NCBI GenBank assembly: GCA_018907035.1
Contig: JACCIC010000348.1
Coordinates: forward strand, 154,983 to 218,982
Direction of reading: 5' to 3'
Length of the DNA stretch: 64,000 nt
Origin: Sycobia sp. Sy_11
Taxonomy: Eukaryota > Arthropoda > Insecta > Hymenoptera > Epichrysomallidae
Position 1 is the stretch's first letter; each line of letters begins with the position of its first letter. Made by a program: the position numbers and the translations under genes. The notes below the pieces were generated by a model. That model ran no database searches and was not told where the DNA came from. It saw only the letters and a program-made list of their open reading frames with translations. This document shows, piece after piece, positions 55,497 to 64,000 of the stretch.

Positions 55497-58400
55497 TTGA
55501 GGTCCAACTCGCCCCTACGCTCCGTGAGACCTCTGAAGATCAGCATGCAGCTGCGAGGACACAGGGTAATGATGATTGCCCCCTCCTGTCTGTAAGGGAG
55601 GAGCATCACGACCGTGACTCCGCTGACTCAGCCACAAGTGTCGACCCCGATCGGTATTCACGATGGTGGGTACAGGTAGGCATAGGCGAGTTTCGCATTC
55701 ATGCACTGCTGGATGCAGGGGCTGCTCGTACAGCTCTCGGAGCAATCGGCCTGCAGATCGCATCTGCCCTCGGTCGTCTAGTTCGACCCTTCCCTGGATC
55801 TGGCGCTCGACTCGCCACAGGAAAAATTGAGCCGATAATAGGCCAGGTGGCCCTTCCGTTTGCCATAGCAGACGTAGAAATGGAGCTAGACGTCATCATA
55901 ATTCCAGACTTGGAAAATGACTGTCTGCTCGGTGCAGACTTCTACCGCGCCTTCAATGCGGTCATCCACCCGCGCGACAACACCATGTCGATCGAGGGTG
56001 CTGCGGATTTCGTTCCGTTACAACTCTGCACCGTCTCAGTTACCTCGGCGTATTCGCTTGCCTCTATAGGCTTGGCCGATATTGACGATAGTCAACGCCG
56101 AGCTCTCGAGGAACTCCTCGACCGGATGCTGCCTCCGGCTGATCAGCCTCTGGGCTGCACGCATCTGACCGACCACGTGATCGATGTTGGCGATGCTAAG
56201 CCGATTAAGCAGCGTTATTATCCGGTCTCTCAGAAGATAGAGCTGGAAATGCATGCGCAAGTTCGCAAGATGCTTGATCAGGGCGTAATTCGCAGATCAA
56301 CCAGCGAATGGTCTAGCCCCGTCGTGATGGTTCGCAAGAGCGATGGGAGCTACCGATTCTGTGTGGACTATCGCAAATTGAATTCCGTGTCCAAGGTCAG
56401 CGCGTACCCGCTTCCTTACATGGACGTAATCTTACGGAAACTGAGAAATGCGCGATACATCTCCACCCTGGACCTCAGCAGCGCCTACCATCAGGTCCCT
56501 CTTCGTGAGGAATCGCGACACCTCTCTGCCTTCACGGTTCCAGGCATGGGGTTATTCGAATGGACCCGTATGCCATATGGTGTCGCCGGTGGCCCTGCCA
56601 CCTTTCAGCAGTTAAGCGACAAGCTGATCGGCCCTGAAATGGAGCCGGTGGCCTTCGCCTACCTCGATGATGTGATCATCGCTACGGAGAGCTTTGACGA
56701 GCACCTCAGGTGGCTCGAACATATCCTGAGACGGATTTCCGATGCCGGCTTGACCATCAATCGGCAGAAGAGTAAATTCGGACTCGCGGAGGTACGGTTC
56801 CTCGGCGTCCTCGTGGATCGTGACGGTTTTCGACCCGATCCGGATAAGATTGCACCAATCTTGACTTACGCCGCACCAAAGAACCTCAAGCAGCTCCGTA
56901 GGTTTTTAGGCCTTGCGTCCTGGTATCGCAAGTTCTTAGAGAACTTCGCAACGCTTGCTGAGCCTCTCACCCGATTAACCAAGAAGAACATCAAGTACCA
57001 TTGGGGAGAAGAGCAACAGCAAGCCTTCGAACAAATCCGGGCGCTCGTCGCATCTGCACCCGTCCTTTCTCGACCGTCGTTTGGAGAAACGTTCGTCATC
57101 CAAACGGACGCCAGCGACTCAGGACTAGGCGCCGTGCTCACGCAAGCCGTTGATGGCGTGGAGCGCGTGCTCTCCTACGCTAGTCGCACGATGACTGCGG
57201 CTGAGCGTAACTATTCGGCCACCGAACGCGAGTGCCTCGCCGTGTTATGGGCTGTGCGTAAATTCCGCCCGTACGTCGAGGGCTATCACTTCCAGGTGAT
57301 AACCGATCACAGCAGCCTTCGTTGGCTGCACTCATTGCGCAACCCCACGGGCAGACTCGCCCGTTGGGCCTTGGAATTGCAGGGATTCGACTACGAAGTC
57401 ATCCATCGGAAAGGTACCTTGAATTGCGTACCAGACGCCCTCTCCCGTTTGTACGAAGACGAGCCGACCTGCGAAGTCGCCTCTCTCGGCGTCACCGATG
57501 TGCGAGACCCCTGGTATTTGCGCCTTCGTAAGAAAGTGGTGAGCGATCCGACCAACCTCCCATGGTGGAAAGTCGTTGGGCAGCGACTATACTACTACCG
57601 TCCCGATCCGGCCGTCGAAGATTTAGTAGACGACCAGGATGCGTGGAAGTTAGTCGTGCCTAAAGAAGATCGTCGTACCGTTCTTCATGAATGTCATGAG
57701 GAGCCCACAGCTGGTCATTTCGGACGCCATAAAACATATGACCGAATTGCACGATCATACTATTGGCCATCAATGCACAAAGATGTGACACAATTTGTCC
57801 GTGACTGCACCGTGTGCCAACAATGTAAGGTACAGCAAACTGCACCAGCTGGCCTGATGGGCCATCGAACGGTCACCCGCCCTTGGGAAATAGTAGCTGG
57901 AGATGTGATGGGTCCATTTCCGCGATCTACCCGGGGATACGAGTATTTGCTCGTCTTCATGGATCTATTCACTCGCTGGGTAGAATGTATCCCCATCAGA
58001 AAGGCGAATGCGCAAACGATTCGCCGCGAGTTGAAAGATCGCGTATTTTTACGCTTTGGTACGCCCGAAGTATTCCTATCGGACAATGGCACCGAATTTC
58101 GTAATAAAATCATTGAGAAATTCCTTGTGGAGCGTGGGGTGGAGCATTCCACGATACCCCCTTATCACGCTCAAGCCAATCCGGTAGAGAGGGTCAATAG
58201 GACTCTGAAGACCGCGATAATCGCCTTCATTGAGGAGTCTCACAGTACTTGGGATGCGCACATCGCCGAGCTGATGTTCGCGTACAATACATCCGTACAA
58301 GACTCCATTGGCGTAAGTCCGGCCTTCCTTAACACGGGTCGTCACCCCTCAGCCCCTGGCACACATCGTCGCCAGGAGGAGCAGCGCGCACAGATTGCGC

Positions 58401-59194
58401 AAGAAGAGGCTGCTCTACAACATTGGAAAGAGCGCATGGAGAAATTATCTGATCTCCATCTAAAGGCAGCGGAAAACTCGCAGAAAGCGCAGGCAAAGCA
58501 AGCTCGCTATTATAATGCGAGACGTCGCGACGTGCATTACGCGATTGGCGATCGTGTATGGCGGCGTAATCGCATTCTCTCGTCAGGCATACAGGGCGTC
58601 AGCGCCAAACTGGCCCCAAAATTCGACGGGCCCTTTACCATCACGGAGAAACTCGGCACGAATGTTTATCGACTGATCGACTCTACGGGAAGAGATGCTG
58701 GTAAGCATCACGTCGCCGACCTGAAGCCCTACCATCGAGATCACGACCCCGAAGATGATAGCAGTTCCGACACGGAAGAGCCTTCGGGCGAAGAGCGTGA
58801 CTGCGATGCGTCGAATTGTAATGTCGAGGCGAGCGAGCGAATCCGCATTGTAACACCACTGGTGAGCGTACGGCGCCCCAACGACGCGCCTCATTGTAAT
58901 TCCGATACAAGCGTGCGAAGCGATACCCCCGCGGGCAATGACACGCGATCTAAGACCGATATCGCACCGCGTAGATTAGGGAGGCCGCGTAGGACGCGAA
59001 TCGTAACCCGTCGAAGAACCCAAGCGCGAGCCCCTGCGGAGCCCGATAACAGCGGAGCCGCCTGCCATAACGACGTGCACCTGGTGAGGCGAAAAGTAGG
59101 TCGCCCCAGGAAGAGCGGACGCTCAACCCCGCCGCGGGACCAATCACCCCGCCGCACTCGGGCCCAAGCCCGCGTCCGCCAACGGGCCGACTAA
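55433..59194 (+). CDS. pol: Gypsy Pol: PR-RT-RNase H-integrase with AT-hook tail (1253 aa)
   Basis: Protease with LLDAGAART near residue 91 (DAG in place of DSG/DTG). RT about 270-450 with FCVDYRKLN, LDLSSAYHQ and YLDDVII near 409. RNase H about 545-670 (QTDASDSGLG). Integrase zinc part HECHEE...CTVCQQC near 751-797; catalytic core D in AGDVMGP, D in SDNGTEF, E in NPVERVN. A GPY/F-like FDGPFTITEKLG segment follows near 1064. The C-terminal tail has two AT-hook cores, LGRPRR (about 1181) and VGRPRK (about 1222). The ATG at 55433 is probably not used; entry is by frameshift from gag. Confidence 0.9.
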   Translation: MAWPHLAQLSRVFGKREKGRVIEVQLAPTLRETSEDQHAAARTQGNDDCPLLSVREEHHDRDSADSATSVDPDRYSRWWVQVGIGEFRIHALLDAGAARTALGAIGLQIASALGRLVRPFPGSGARLATGKIEPIIGQVALPFAIADVEMELDVIIIPDLENDCLLGADFYRAFNAVIHPRDNTMSIEGAADFVPLQLCTVSVTSAYSLASIGLADIDDSQRRALEELLDRMLPPADQPLGCTHLTDHVIDVGDAKPIKQRYYPVSQKIELEMHAQVRKMLDQGVIRRSTSEWSSPVVMVRKSDGSYRFCVDYRKLNSVSKVSAYPLPYMDVILRKLRNARYISTLDLSSAYHQVPLREESRHLSAFTVPGMGLFEWTRMPYGVAGGPATFQQLSDKLIGPEMEPVAFAYLDDVIIATESFDEHLRWLEHILRRISDAGLTINRQKSKFGLAEVRFLGVLVDRDGFRPDPDKIAPILTYAAPKNLKQLRRFLGLASWYRKFLENFATLAEPLTRLTKKNIKYHWGEEQQQAFEQIRALVASAPVLSRPSFGETFVIQTDASDSGLGAVLTQAVDGVERVLSYASRTMTAAERNYSATERECLAVLWAVRKFRPYVEGYHFQVITDHSSLRWLHSLRNPTGRLARWALELQGFDYEVIHRKGTLNCVPDALSRLYEDEPTCEVASLGVTDVRDPWYLRLRKKVVSDPTNLPWWKVVGQRLYYYRPDPAVEDLVDDQDAWKLVVPKEDRRTVLHECHEEPTAGHFGRHKTYDRIARSYYWPSMHKDVTQFVRDCTVCQQCKVQQTAPAGLMGHRTVTRPWEIVAGDVMGPFPRSTRGYEYLLVFMDLFTRWVECIPIRKANAQTIRRELKDRVFLRFGTPEVFLSDNGTEFRNKIIEKFLVERGVEHSTIPPYHAQANPVERVNRTLKTAIIAFIEESHSTWDAHIAELMFAYNTSVQDSIGVSPAFLNTGRHPSAPGTHRRQEEQRAQIAQEEAALQHWKERMEKLSDLHLKAAENSQKAQAKQARYYNARRRDVHYAIGDRVWRRNRILSSGIQGVSAKLAPKFDGPFTITEKLGTNVYRLIDSTGRDAGKHHVADLKPYHRDHDPEDDSSSDTEEPSGEERDCDASNCNVEASERIRIVTPLVSVRRPNDAPHCNSDTSVRSDTPAGNDTRSKTDIAPRRLGRPRRTRIVTRRRTQARAPAEPDNSGAACHNDVHLVRRKVGRPRKSGRSTPPRDQSPRRTRAQARVRQRAD

Positions 59195-59311
59195 CTTCGA
59201 TTATTGACTGGCGCCGTTATTGACGGAGGAACACCGGCGATTGTTACCTCCAAAAACAACTGCGTCTAGGGAAGAGAGTTCTTTACCCGTCCTTCCTCAT
59301 CCCAGTGATCC
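59195..59311. other. Gypsy 3' edge and junction
   Basis: Short non-coding stretch after the pol stop with a purine-rich GGGAAGAGAG near 59268. The expected LTR does not follow; the break with the minus-strand R1-like sequence lies between here and about 59390. Confidence 0.5.
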
Positions 59312-61227
59312 TCAGCGGTAGACCGCAGCCACCCCGTTCCTCATCCTGACACGATGGTCGATCTGAGAGAGAATCCGGTTCGACAGAATGCCTGGCGCTA
59401 TTGTGCTTTCTGCGAGTCTGAGCATAATTAGTCTTTCAAAAAGTTTCCCTAGGACTGGGAGGAGGGAAATTGGTCTATAGGAGTTGGGGTCCGTGGGGTC
59501 CTTCTCCTCGTCTTTTGGGATAACTATGAGGAGGGCTTGCTTCCAAACTTTGGGGAATACCCCGTCTTCTAGGCAGGCGTTAAAGAGGTCTTGGAAGAAG
59601 AGTGGGGTGACCCGAAAGGCTTGTTTCATTATTGCGACCTCGATGAGGTCCGGGCCAGGGGCTTTATTATTCTTACATTTCTTGAGGGCTTGCTCGATTT
59701 CCCTCAGGGTGAAGGGTTGTACGTTTGGGGTTGGGGGGGAGATGTGCGTGTCAGCCCTGGTCTGGGTTTGCGCGGCTGTGTCCTCAAGCGGGTTGTCTTT
59801 CAGGACGTGGGTGTCTAGTAGGCATTTGGTTGTGTCGCGGATACTCACAGTATGACCGTCCCGTCTCCGGAGGGTATGGACAGTGTTCTCCCCTCCGAGC
59901 TTCCCGGATTGTAGTTTGTATACCACGCCCCAGGGCTCGGAGTTCCCGTGGGAGGAGACGAATTCAGTCCAGCTGTTTGTTTTGGCGACCTTTACTTGTT
60001 TGTTGAAACTCCTAAGGAGTCTCTTGTACGCTTCTTTCATGGGTCCGATGTGTGGATCCATTTGGACTTTTGGAGCGTTCTCCTTGCTTGGAGGATTTTC
60101 CTCTTTGCTTGGGTAAGGGCTTCGGACCACCAAGGGTTGGAGCGTCTGAAGAGTGTTTTCTTCGGGATTGCGGATTGGCTAGCTCGCCTTAGTGTGTTAG
60201 AAAGGGTCTCTGCGGCGGAGTCGATCTCAGATTCGGTAGTCATTTTTAGTCCATCGAGCTGGGTCTTCGCGAGTTCCCTAAGTTCGTTCTCGAACTTTTC
60301 CCAGTCCGCTTTTTTAGTGTTAAAGCGTCTGTCAAGAGTTCTACTGACGGACTTGCGGTTTCTCGGAAAGCCCAGCCTTATGTCAATGGCGTTGTGGTCG
60401 CTGGTGACCCAGTTGTCACGTACCCTCCAACTATGCACAAATCTGTGCATCTGGGTTGAAACTAGGGTGACATCGATGTACGAGGATGCTGTTTCCCTTT
60501 GGTAGGTGGGAATCCCGGGAGTGTTGAGGGCTATGAGTTCGTGCTCCTTTATTAGGCTTTCAAGCTTAGCTCCGTTAGGGTTGCTGTCACGTGGGCTCCA
60601 GAGGGGTGACTCGGCGTTTGCGTCCATGCCGATCATGATTTTCTCCCCTCTCAGCAATCGAAGCACCTTCGCGAGGTGGTTGAGATGTGTCTCGATCGGG
60701 TCTCTGTACTGGAAGTAGCACGAGATCGCTATGAACGAGATACCGGTGGTTTTTATTTCTGCAACGGCGCAGTGGGGGTTGCATAGTTGCGAGATGTTTG
60801 TGATAGCGAAATTTCTGTGGGGGTTGGTGGATACTACCGCGGCATAGGGGTGTTGCCTTCTGCTAGCTACCTTGGCCCATTGGCCGAGCCCATAGATTTT
60901 GAACATATTTTTAAGTTTGCCGCGTTGCTTTCAGGCGTAAGGCTCCTGAATAAGCAGGATGTCCAGCCTCTTTTCGCTAATTAGTTCCCGGATTTGGCCC
61001 GATACGTTTGCGGAACGCATGGCATTCAGCTATAGGACGCGGATCTCTATGGGTTTTTCGCGGGTGGAGAATTTATGTCTTATTGGGGACTTGGCCGTTT
61101 GGGGGTGGGGGTGTGGTTCGTGTGCGTTGTCCCCCGATCGGCGGTGTTGCAGGGGAGCCTGTAAGGAAGAATTTTGCGTCATTATTTTTATTGTGTTTGT
61201 GTTTATTGTTGCTGTCGGTGTAGTCAT
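59312..61227 (-). pseudogene. Element 3 ORF2 (endonuclease plus RT N-terminus), truncated
   Basis: The N-terminus overlaps a low-complexity leader (61227), then IRVL-stop-LNAMRSANV with TAG at 61030-61032 and LLIQEPYA-stop with TGA at 60931-60933. The endonuclease continues with ISCYFQYRDPIE, GMDANAESPLW and TSDHNAIDI (60906-60037). The RT begins NNKAPGPDL and SYRPISLLPVLGK (60133-59440) but stops near 59380 before the catalytic motifs. A frame change lies near 60037-60133. An R1-clade family distinct from the array element. Confidence 0.8.
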
Positions 61228-61768
61228 GGTTGCTGTCTTGTCTACTTGTTCTGTGTGTGTGTGTTGTGTGCTCGCGTGTGATTGGCTGTAGTGTTACCGT
61301 TGCCTCTCTGTCTATTGTTAGGTATGCTCGAGCGTGCTTGTGTGTAGCTTAGCTGCTCGAGTTCCGTGTTGTGTGTGGTTGAGAAGTGTATAGGTTTTGG
61401 TTTTTCGGGTTTTATGCATTGGTCCGTGTTTCCGTCCGTTTTAGTGGTCTCTATGAGATCCTCGAGGTACCATAGGTGGCTTGTTCGATGTTGCAGTCTT
61501 GTGTGGTGTTGTGACGCGTTCGTGTTGTCTGTGGTTTGTTCTGTGTGTTGTTTGTTTGTCTCATTGTGTTCTGTATGGCATCTGTGCCTCCTGGTTCTCC
61601 CGGGGTTGTCTATGTTGTAGGGTTGGTGGGCGAGTTTGTGTGGTTTCTTGCGTTGTGTAAGGGGGTTATTGGGGTTATGATGGTGATGATGGATCTGTAT
61701 GTGGCACTGGTGATTCGAGCCTACGGTGAGGGGTGCGGTGTGGATGTAGTTTGTGACGGGTGTTGGTG
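61228..61768 (-). pseudogene. Probable frameshifted C-terminus of element 3 ORF1
   Basis: No long frame here, but the homologous fragment at 40297-40700 keeps the ORF1 frame open through the matching stretch. So in this copy ORF1 was probably cut short by a frameshift near 61769. Confidence 0.5.
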
Positions 61769-63241
61769 TTAATGTTGGGTTCTGTTGGCCGTATGCGTTT
61801 TCCCTCCTGATGTGGTGGTTATAGTTACTATTTCCGTGTTTTCTGTTTTTTTGTGTTTTTTGTGGTTGTCTTTGTTTGATGTCGGGGGGGCTGCCCTGTG
61901 TGGGGGTTTGGGGGAGGTGTGGGGGGGGACTGTTTTGGGGTATGGTTGTGTACGCAGGGGGTGGTCGCCGTGGGTATTGGGTTGTGCAAGATGTGTTTGG
62001 GCTGTTGTGTTAATAGATCGAGGATCCTGTTTATGTGTGGCTTCTATGTTTCGGCGGGCAGGTGGCATTCTTGGTGCTACAGGTGTGGTTTTGCTGGTAG
62101 GGCCTGCGTTTGGGGTGCGCGCGTATGGGTGTGGTCTAGATCCTATCCTTCCTGTTCTCCCTCTTGCGTCTTGGTTATGGTTGTTTGTTCTTGTGTTGAG
62201 CGTGTTGTTTTCCTGCGGGTGTAAATTGGTGCCCGGTTGTGTGCTCCGGTGGGGGGCTGGCTGTGTCGTTTTGTATGATGACGGGGTTCTCGGGGTGCTT
62301 ACCGCCGCTGGTTGTGCGGGGATGATTGTTATTTTGCGCGAGAGGATTCTGTCTTCTATTATTCTCACTTTTGACCTTACGGGCGTGTCACTTTTTTTAT
62401 TGCTTGCTGGTTTTGCTGGTTTTGCTGGTTTTGCTGGTTTTGGCGGCTTTGTTTGTTTTGTTGGTATTGTTGGTTTCGTTAGCCTCGTGCACAGTGTAGT
62501 TTGTGTTGTAGATGATGTTATGGATATGCTGGTTGTGTTTGGTGTACTTGGTTGTGCAGTTGTGCGCGGGGGTTCCTGGTTGCACCGTATTCCCGTTGGG
62601 GTGTGTGTAGCGTGGCTTTCCTCTACGCGTGTGTGAGTTGTCGTTGCCCTGCTTGGCGTCTTGGGTTTGTTGTGTGATTTGACTTGTGACGACCTTTGGT
62701 GGTATTTGGCCTGGTGCGCTCTTTTTATCCGTTGCCTCGATGTTTTGGGTCTCTTGCTTCTATAGGGTGGGGTTTGGTTGGTTGTGGTGGCCAGATGGTT
62801 ATTGGACGTGGCATTGATATTTGTAACTGTGTTTGTGTTTGTGTTCGTGTTTTTGTCTGGCCGTTCGGGAATGAGGGTGACGTTGTCTATGTTAGTTTCC
62901 GGGCCTGTCGCTGGTATTAGTATTTGTTTTGTTGGGTGGTTTGAATCCGGTACCTGTCGGTGTTTCGGTTGCTCTCTTTGTTCTATTTGTTCTTTGTTGG
63001 CCTTTTGCTCTTGTTGCCGTTCTAGTTTTAGTTTTAGTGTCTGCTTTATTCTCTTCCGGATGTTTTGTGCGTTGAAGTTTTTGGTTTTCCGCTTTGGTCT
63101 TGTGTCTTGTTTTAGTTTTTTAATTTGATTCTTCGCCATTTTGATCCCACGAGTTGACTCGATTTCTGTGGTCGCATCCCGGGTTACGGTCCTTCCGGGG
63201 TGAAGGCTGTTGTTTCCTTGGAGTGTCGCCTGGTGCTCCAA
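61769..63241 (-). CDS. Element 3 ORF1, low-complexity basic protein (490 codons)
   Basis: Extremely rich in Thr, Pro, Asn, Lys, Arg and His, with a KPAKPAKPAKPA run near residue 280 and a basic start (AKNQIKKLKQDTRPKRKTK). No CCHC knuckle is visible, unlike the usual R1-clade ORF1. The start may instead be the Met of MAKNQIKK near 63139. The position upstream of an R1-type ORF2 and the second copy at 40.3-41.4 kb support its being the element's RNA-binding protein; the biased composition could also come from a GT-rich opposite strand. Likely truncated by frameshift. Confidence 0.6.
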   Translation of the reverse strand: MEHQATLQGNNSLHPGRTVTRDATTEIESTRGIKMAKNQIKKLKQDTRPKRKTKNFNAQNIRKRIKQTLKLKLERQQEQKANKEQIEQREQPKHRQVPDSNHPTKQILIPATGPETNIDNVTLIPERPDKNTNTNTNTVTNINATSNNHLATTTNQTPPYRSKRPKTSRQRIKRAHQAKYHQRSSQVKSHNKPKTPSRATTTHTRVEESHATHTPTGIRCNQEPPRTTAQPSTPNTTSISITSSTTQTTLCTRLTKPTIPTKQTKPPKPAKPAKPAKPASNKKSDTPVRSKVRIIEDRILSRKITIIPAQPAAVSTPRTPSSYKTTQPAPHRSTQPGTNLHPQENNTLNTRTNNHNQDARGRTGRIGSRPHPYARTPNAGPTSKTTPVAPRMPPARRNIEATHKQDPRSINTTAQTHLAQPNTHGDHPLRTQPYPKTVPPHTSPKPPHRAAPPTSNKDNHKKHKKTENTEIVTITTTSGGKTHTANRTQH

Positions 63242-64000
63242 GTTAGAACGCTAGTGACTGCATGACCACGCAGCCATACATCCTTTTGCCGCGTTTCTCA
63301 GCTCAGGATTTGGAGCAGAGTCGAGTCTGCTGGGCTCGCGACCCGGGCGGTTAAGCCAAAGTCCCCGCCTGGGTGTTCCAGCGGCGGTTTAGATCCCTCG
63401 GTGTTGCCTCGCGTCTTGCGGTGGGTGCTACCTTGGGGTATGCTTAGTTTTGGTTTAGTTTGGTTCTCTGTTTTGTCGCCGCGTTTGTTCGGTTCGGTTA
63501 TGTGTTTGAGTTGCCCAGTGTTGTTTTATTTGTTCCGTTCTAATTGTGTCTTGGTTCTTGGTCTGATGCGCTATTTGTCATATGTTTGAGTTTTACGACG
63601 TACCCTGGTGCTAGTGGTTTGGTTATATTTGTTTATTTTACCGTTTGTGGTTATTTGGGTCTAGGTGTGTGAGCAGGTAAGGTGGGGCTGTGTGTTTGGG
63701 TCTGGTCCGGGTTATCTGGGTACGCCGTACAGTGCCGGGTGCTCTCAGTCCGGGCGCGCGGGACGGGACGATGCGTTGGGGTTTGTGGCGTTACGTGCTG
63801 TGTCGTTTGGTATTTCTTACTTTGTTGTTTGAATTTGTTTTGTTTCTTTATTTGTTTGGTTTGTTTGATTTATTTGGTTCTGTTGGTTTGTTTGGGTTTA
63901 TTTATTTAGTTTGTTCGATCCGTTCGATTTAGTTTAGTTGATTTACCCTTACTGGGCACTTGTCCTACGTCTATTTTAGTTGCGGCTCATTGGATTGTGT
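63242..64000 (-). other. 5'UTR of element 3
   Basis: GT-rich on the plus strand with TTTG/TTTATTT runs at the window end. No supported ORF. It contains the shared box at 63333-63369. I looked for an HDV-like core (GGGCAAC context) and did not find one within view. Confidence 0.5.
63333..63369 (-). other. Shared 5'UTR box, copy 2
   Basis: Plus-strand GGCTCGCGACCCGGGCGGTT then AAGCCAAAGTCCCCGCC, similar to 38443-38476 upstream of an unrelated-looking R1 ORF1. It lies about 90 bases upstream of this ORF1. Confidence 0.5.

Larger units (their letters stand above)
50991..59300 (+). mobile_element. Ty3/Gypsy LTR retrotransposon lacking its 3' LTR
   Basis: Order: 5' LTR, primer-binding site, 1.56-kb AT-rich leader, gag, pol (PR-RT-RNase H-IN). 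No env. After pol no copy of the LTR start (TGTGACGAGG) appears; about 100 bases later the sequence turns into a minus-strand R1-like ORF2 fragment. Coding parts are intact, so the loss of the 3' end is the main defect visible. Confidence 0.85.
59312..64000 (-). mobile_element. R1-clade element 3, 3'-truncated, 5' end beyond window
   Basis: ORF2 fragment, ORF1 and at least 760 bases of 5'UTR on the minus strand. The RT catalytic part, zinc motif and 3'UTR are missing at the border with the Gypsy element. Confidence 0.75.

Noticed and set aside
61785..62636. 283-codon plus-strand hydrophobic ORF resembling a membrane protein
   Set aside because: Antisense of the P/T/N-rich ORF1; Val/Leu/Cys/Gly bias follows from the GT-rich strand.

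Overview
The window is insect-like repetitive DNA made almost entirely of transposable elements. R1-clade non-LTR elements, a mariner of the mellifera type, a Copia fragment, a Ty3/Gypsy element and a seven-exon DUF4806-like gene next to a transposase relic together suggest a hymenopteran, plausibly an ant. That placement is inferred from element families only. I recognise no host housekeeping gene, rRNA or tRNA.

Bases 1-32,725 are a head-to-tail array of one R1-clade non-LTR retrotransposon, all on the minus strand, with a period of about 5.92 kb. It contains the 5' part of unit A (1-2049), units B (2050-7971), C (7972-13890), D (13891-19814), a 1.5-kb internally deleted unit D' (19815-21322), unit E (21323-27257) and the 5'-truncated unit F (27258-32725). 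Each full unit, read on the minus strand, has: an HDV-like self-cleaving ribozyme candidate; about 1 kb of 5'UTR with about ten short GTGCGCATTGCTT repeats; ORF1 (424 aa, three zinc knuckles); an 8-nt overlap; ORF2 (1068 aa, endonuclease, reverse transcriptase and a C-terminal zinc finger); a 3'UTR of about 340 nt; and an A-rich tail. Unit E has both reading frames intact. The ribozyme at every full-length junction is the most interesting signal: a transcript reading through the array would be cut into unit-length RNAs.

Bases 32,726-39,400 hold two older, chimeric R1-clade relics on the minus strand. Bases 40,090-41,795 are a satellite of about 187 bp, interrupted by a 1.1-kb fragment of another R1-like element. 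Bases 42,634-46,959 hold a decayed CACTA/Tnp_D-like transposase and, beside it, a DUF4806-like gene with seven exons in consistent splice phase and two internal stops. Bases 47,290-49,480 are the 3' end of a Copia element split by a 1,286-bp mariner.

Bases 49,934-59,300 hold an inverted pair of about 1-kb LTRs and a Ty3/Gypsy element with long open gag and pol but no 3' LTR. Bases 59,312-64,000 are a third R1-clade element on the minus strand (ORF2 fragment, then a low-complexity P/T/N/H-rich ORF1, then 5'UTR), the parent type of the fragment inside the satellite.
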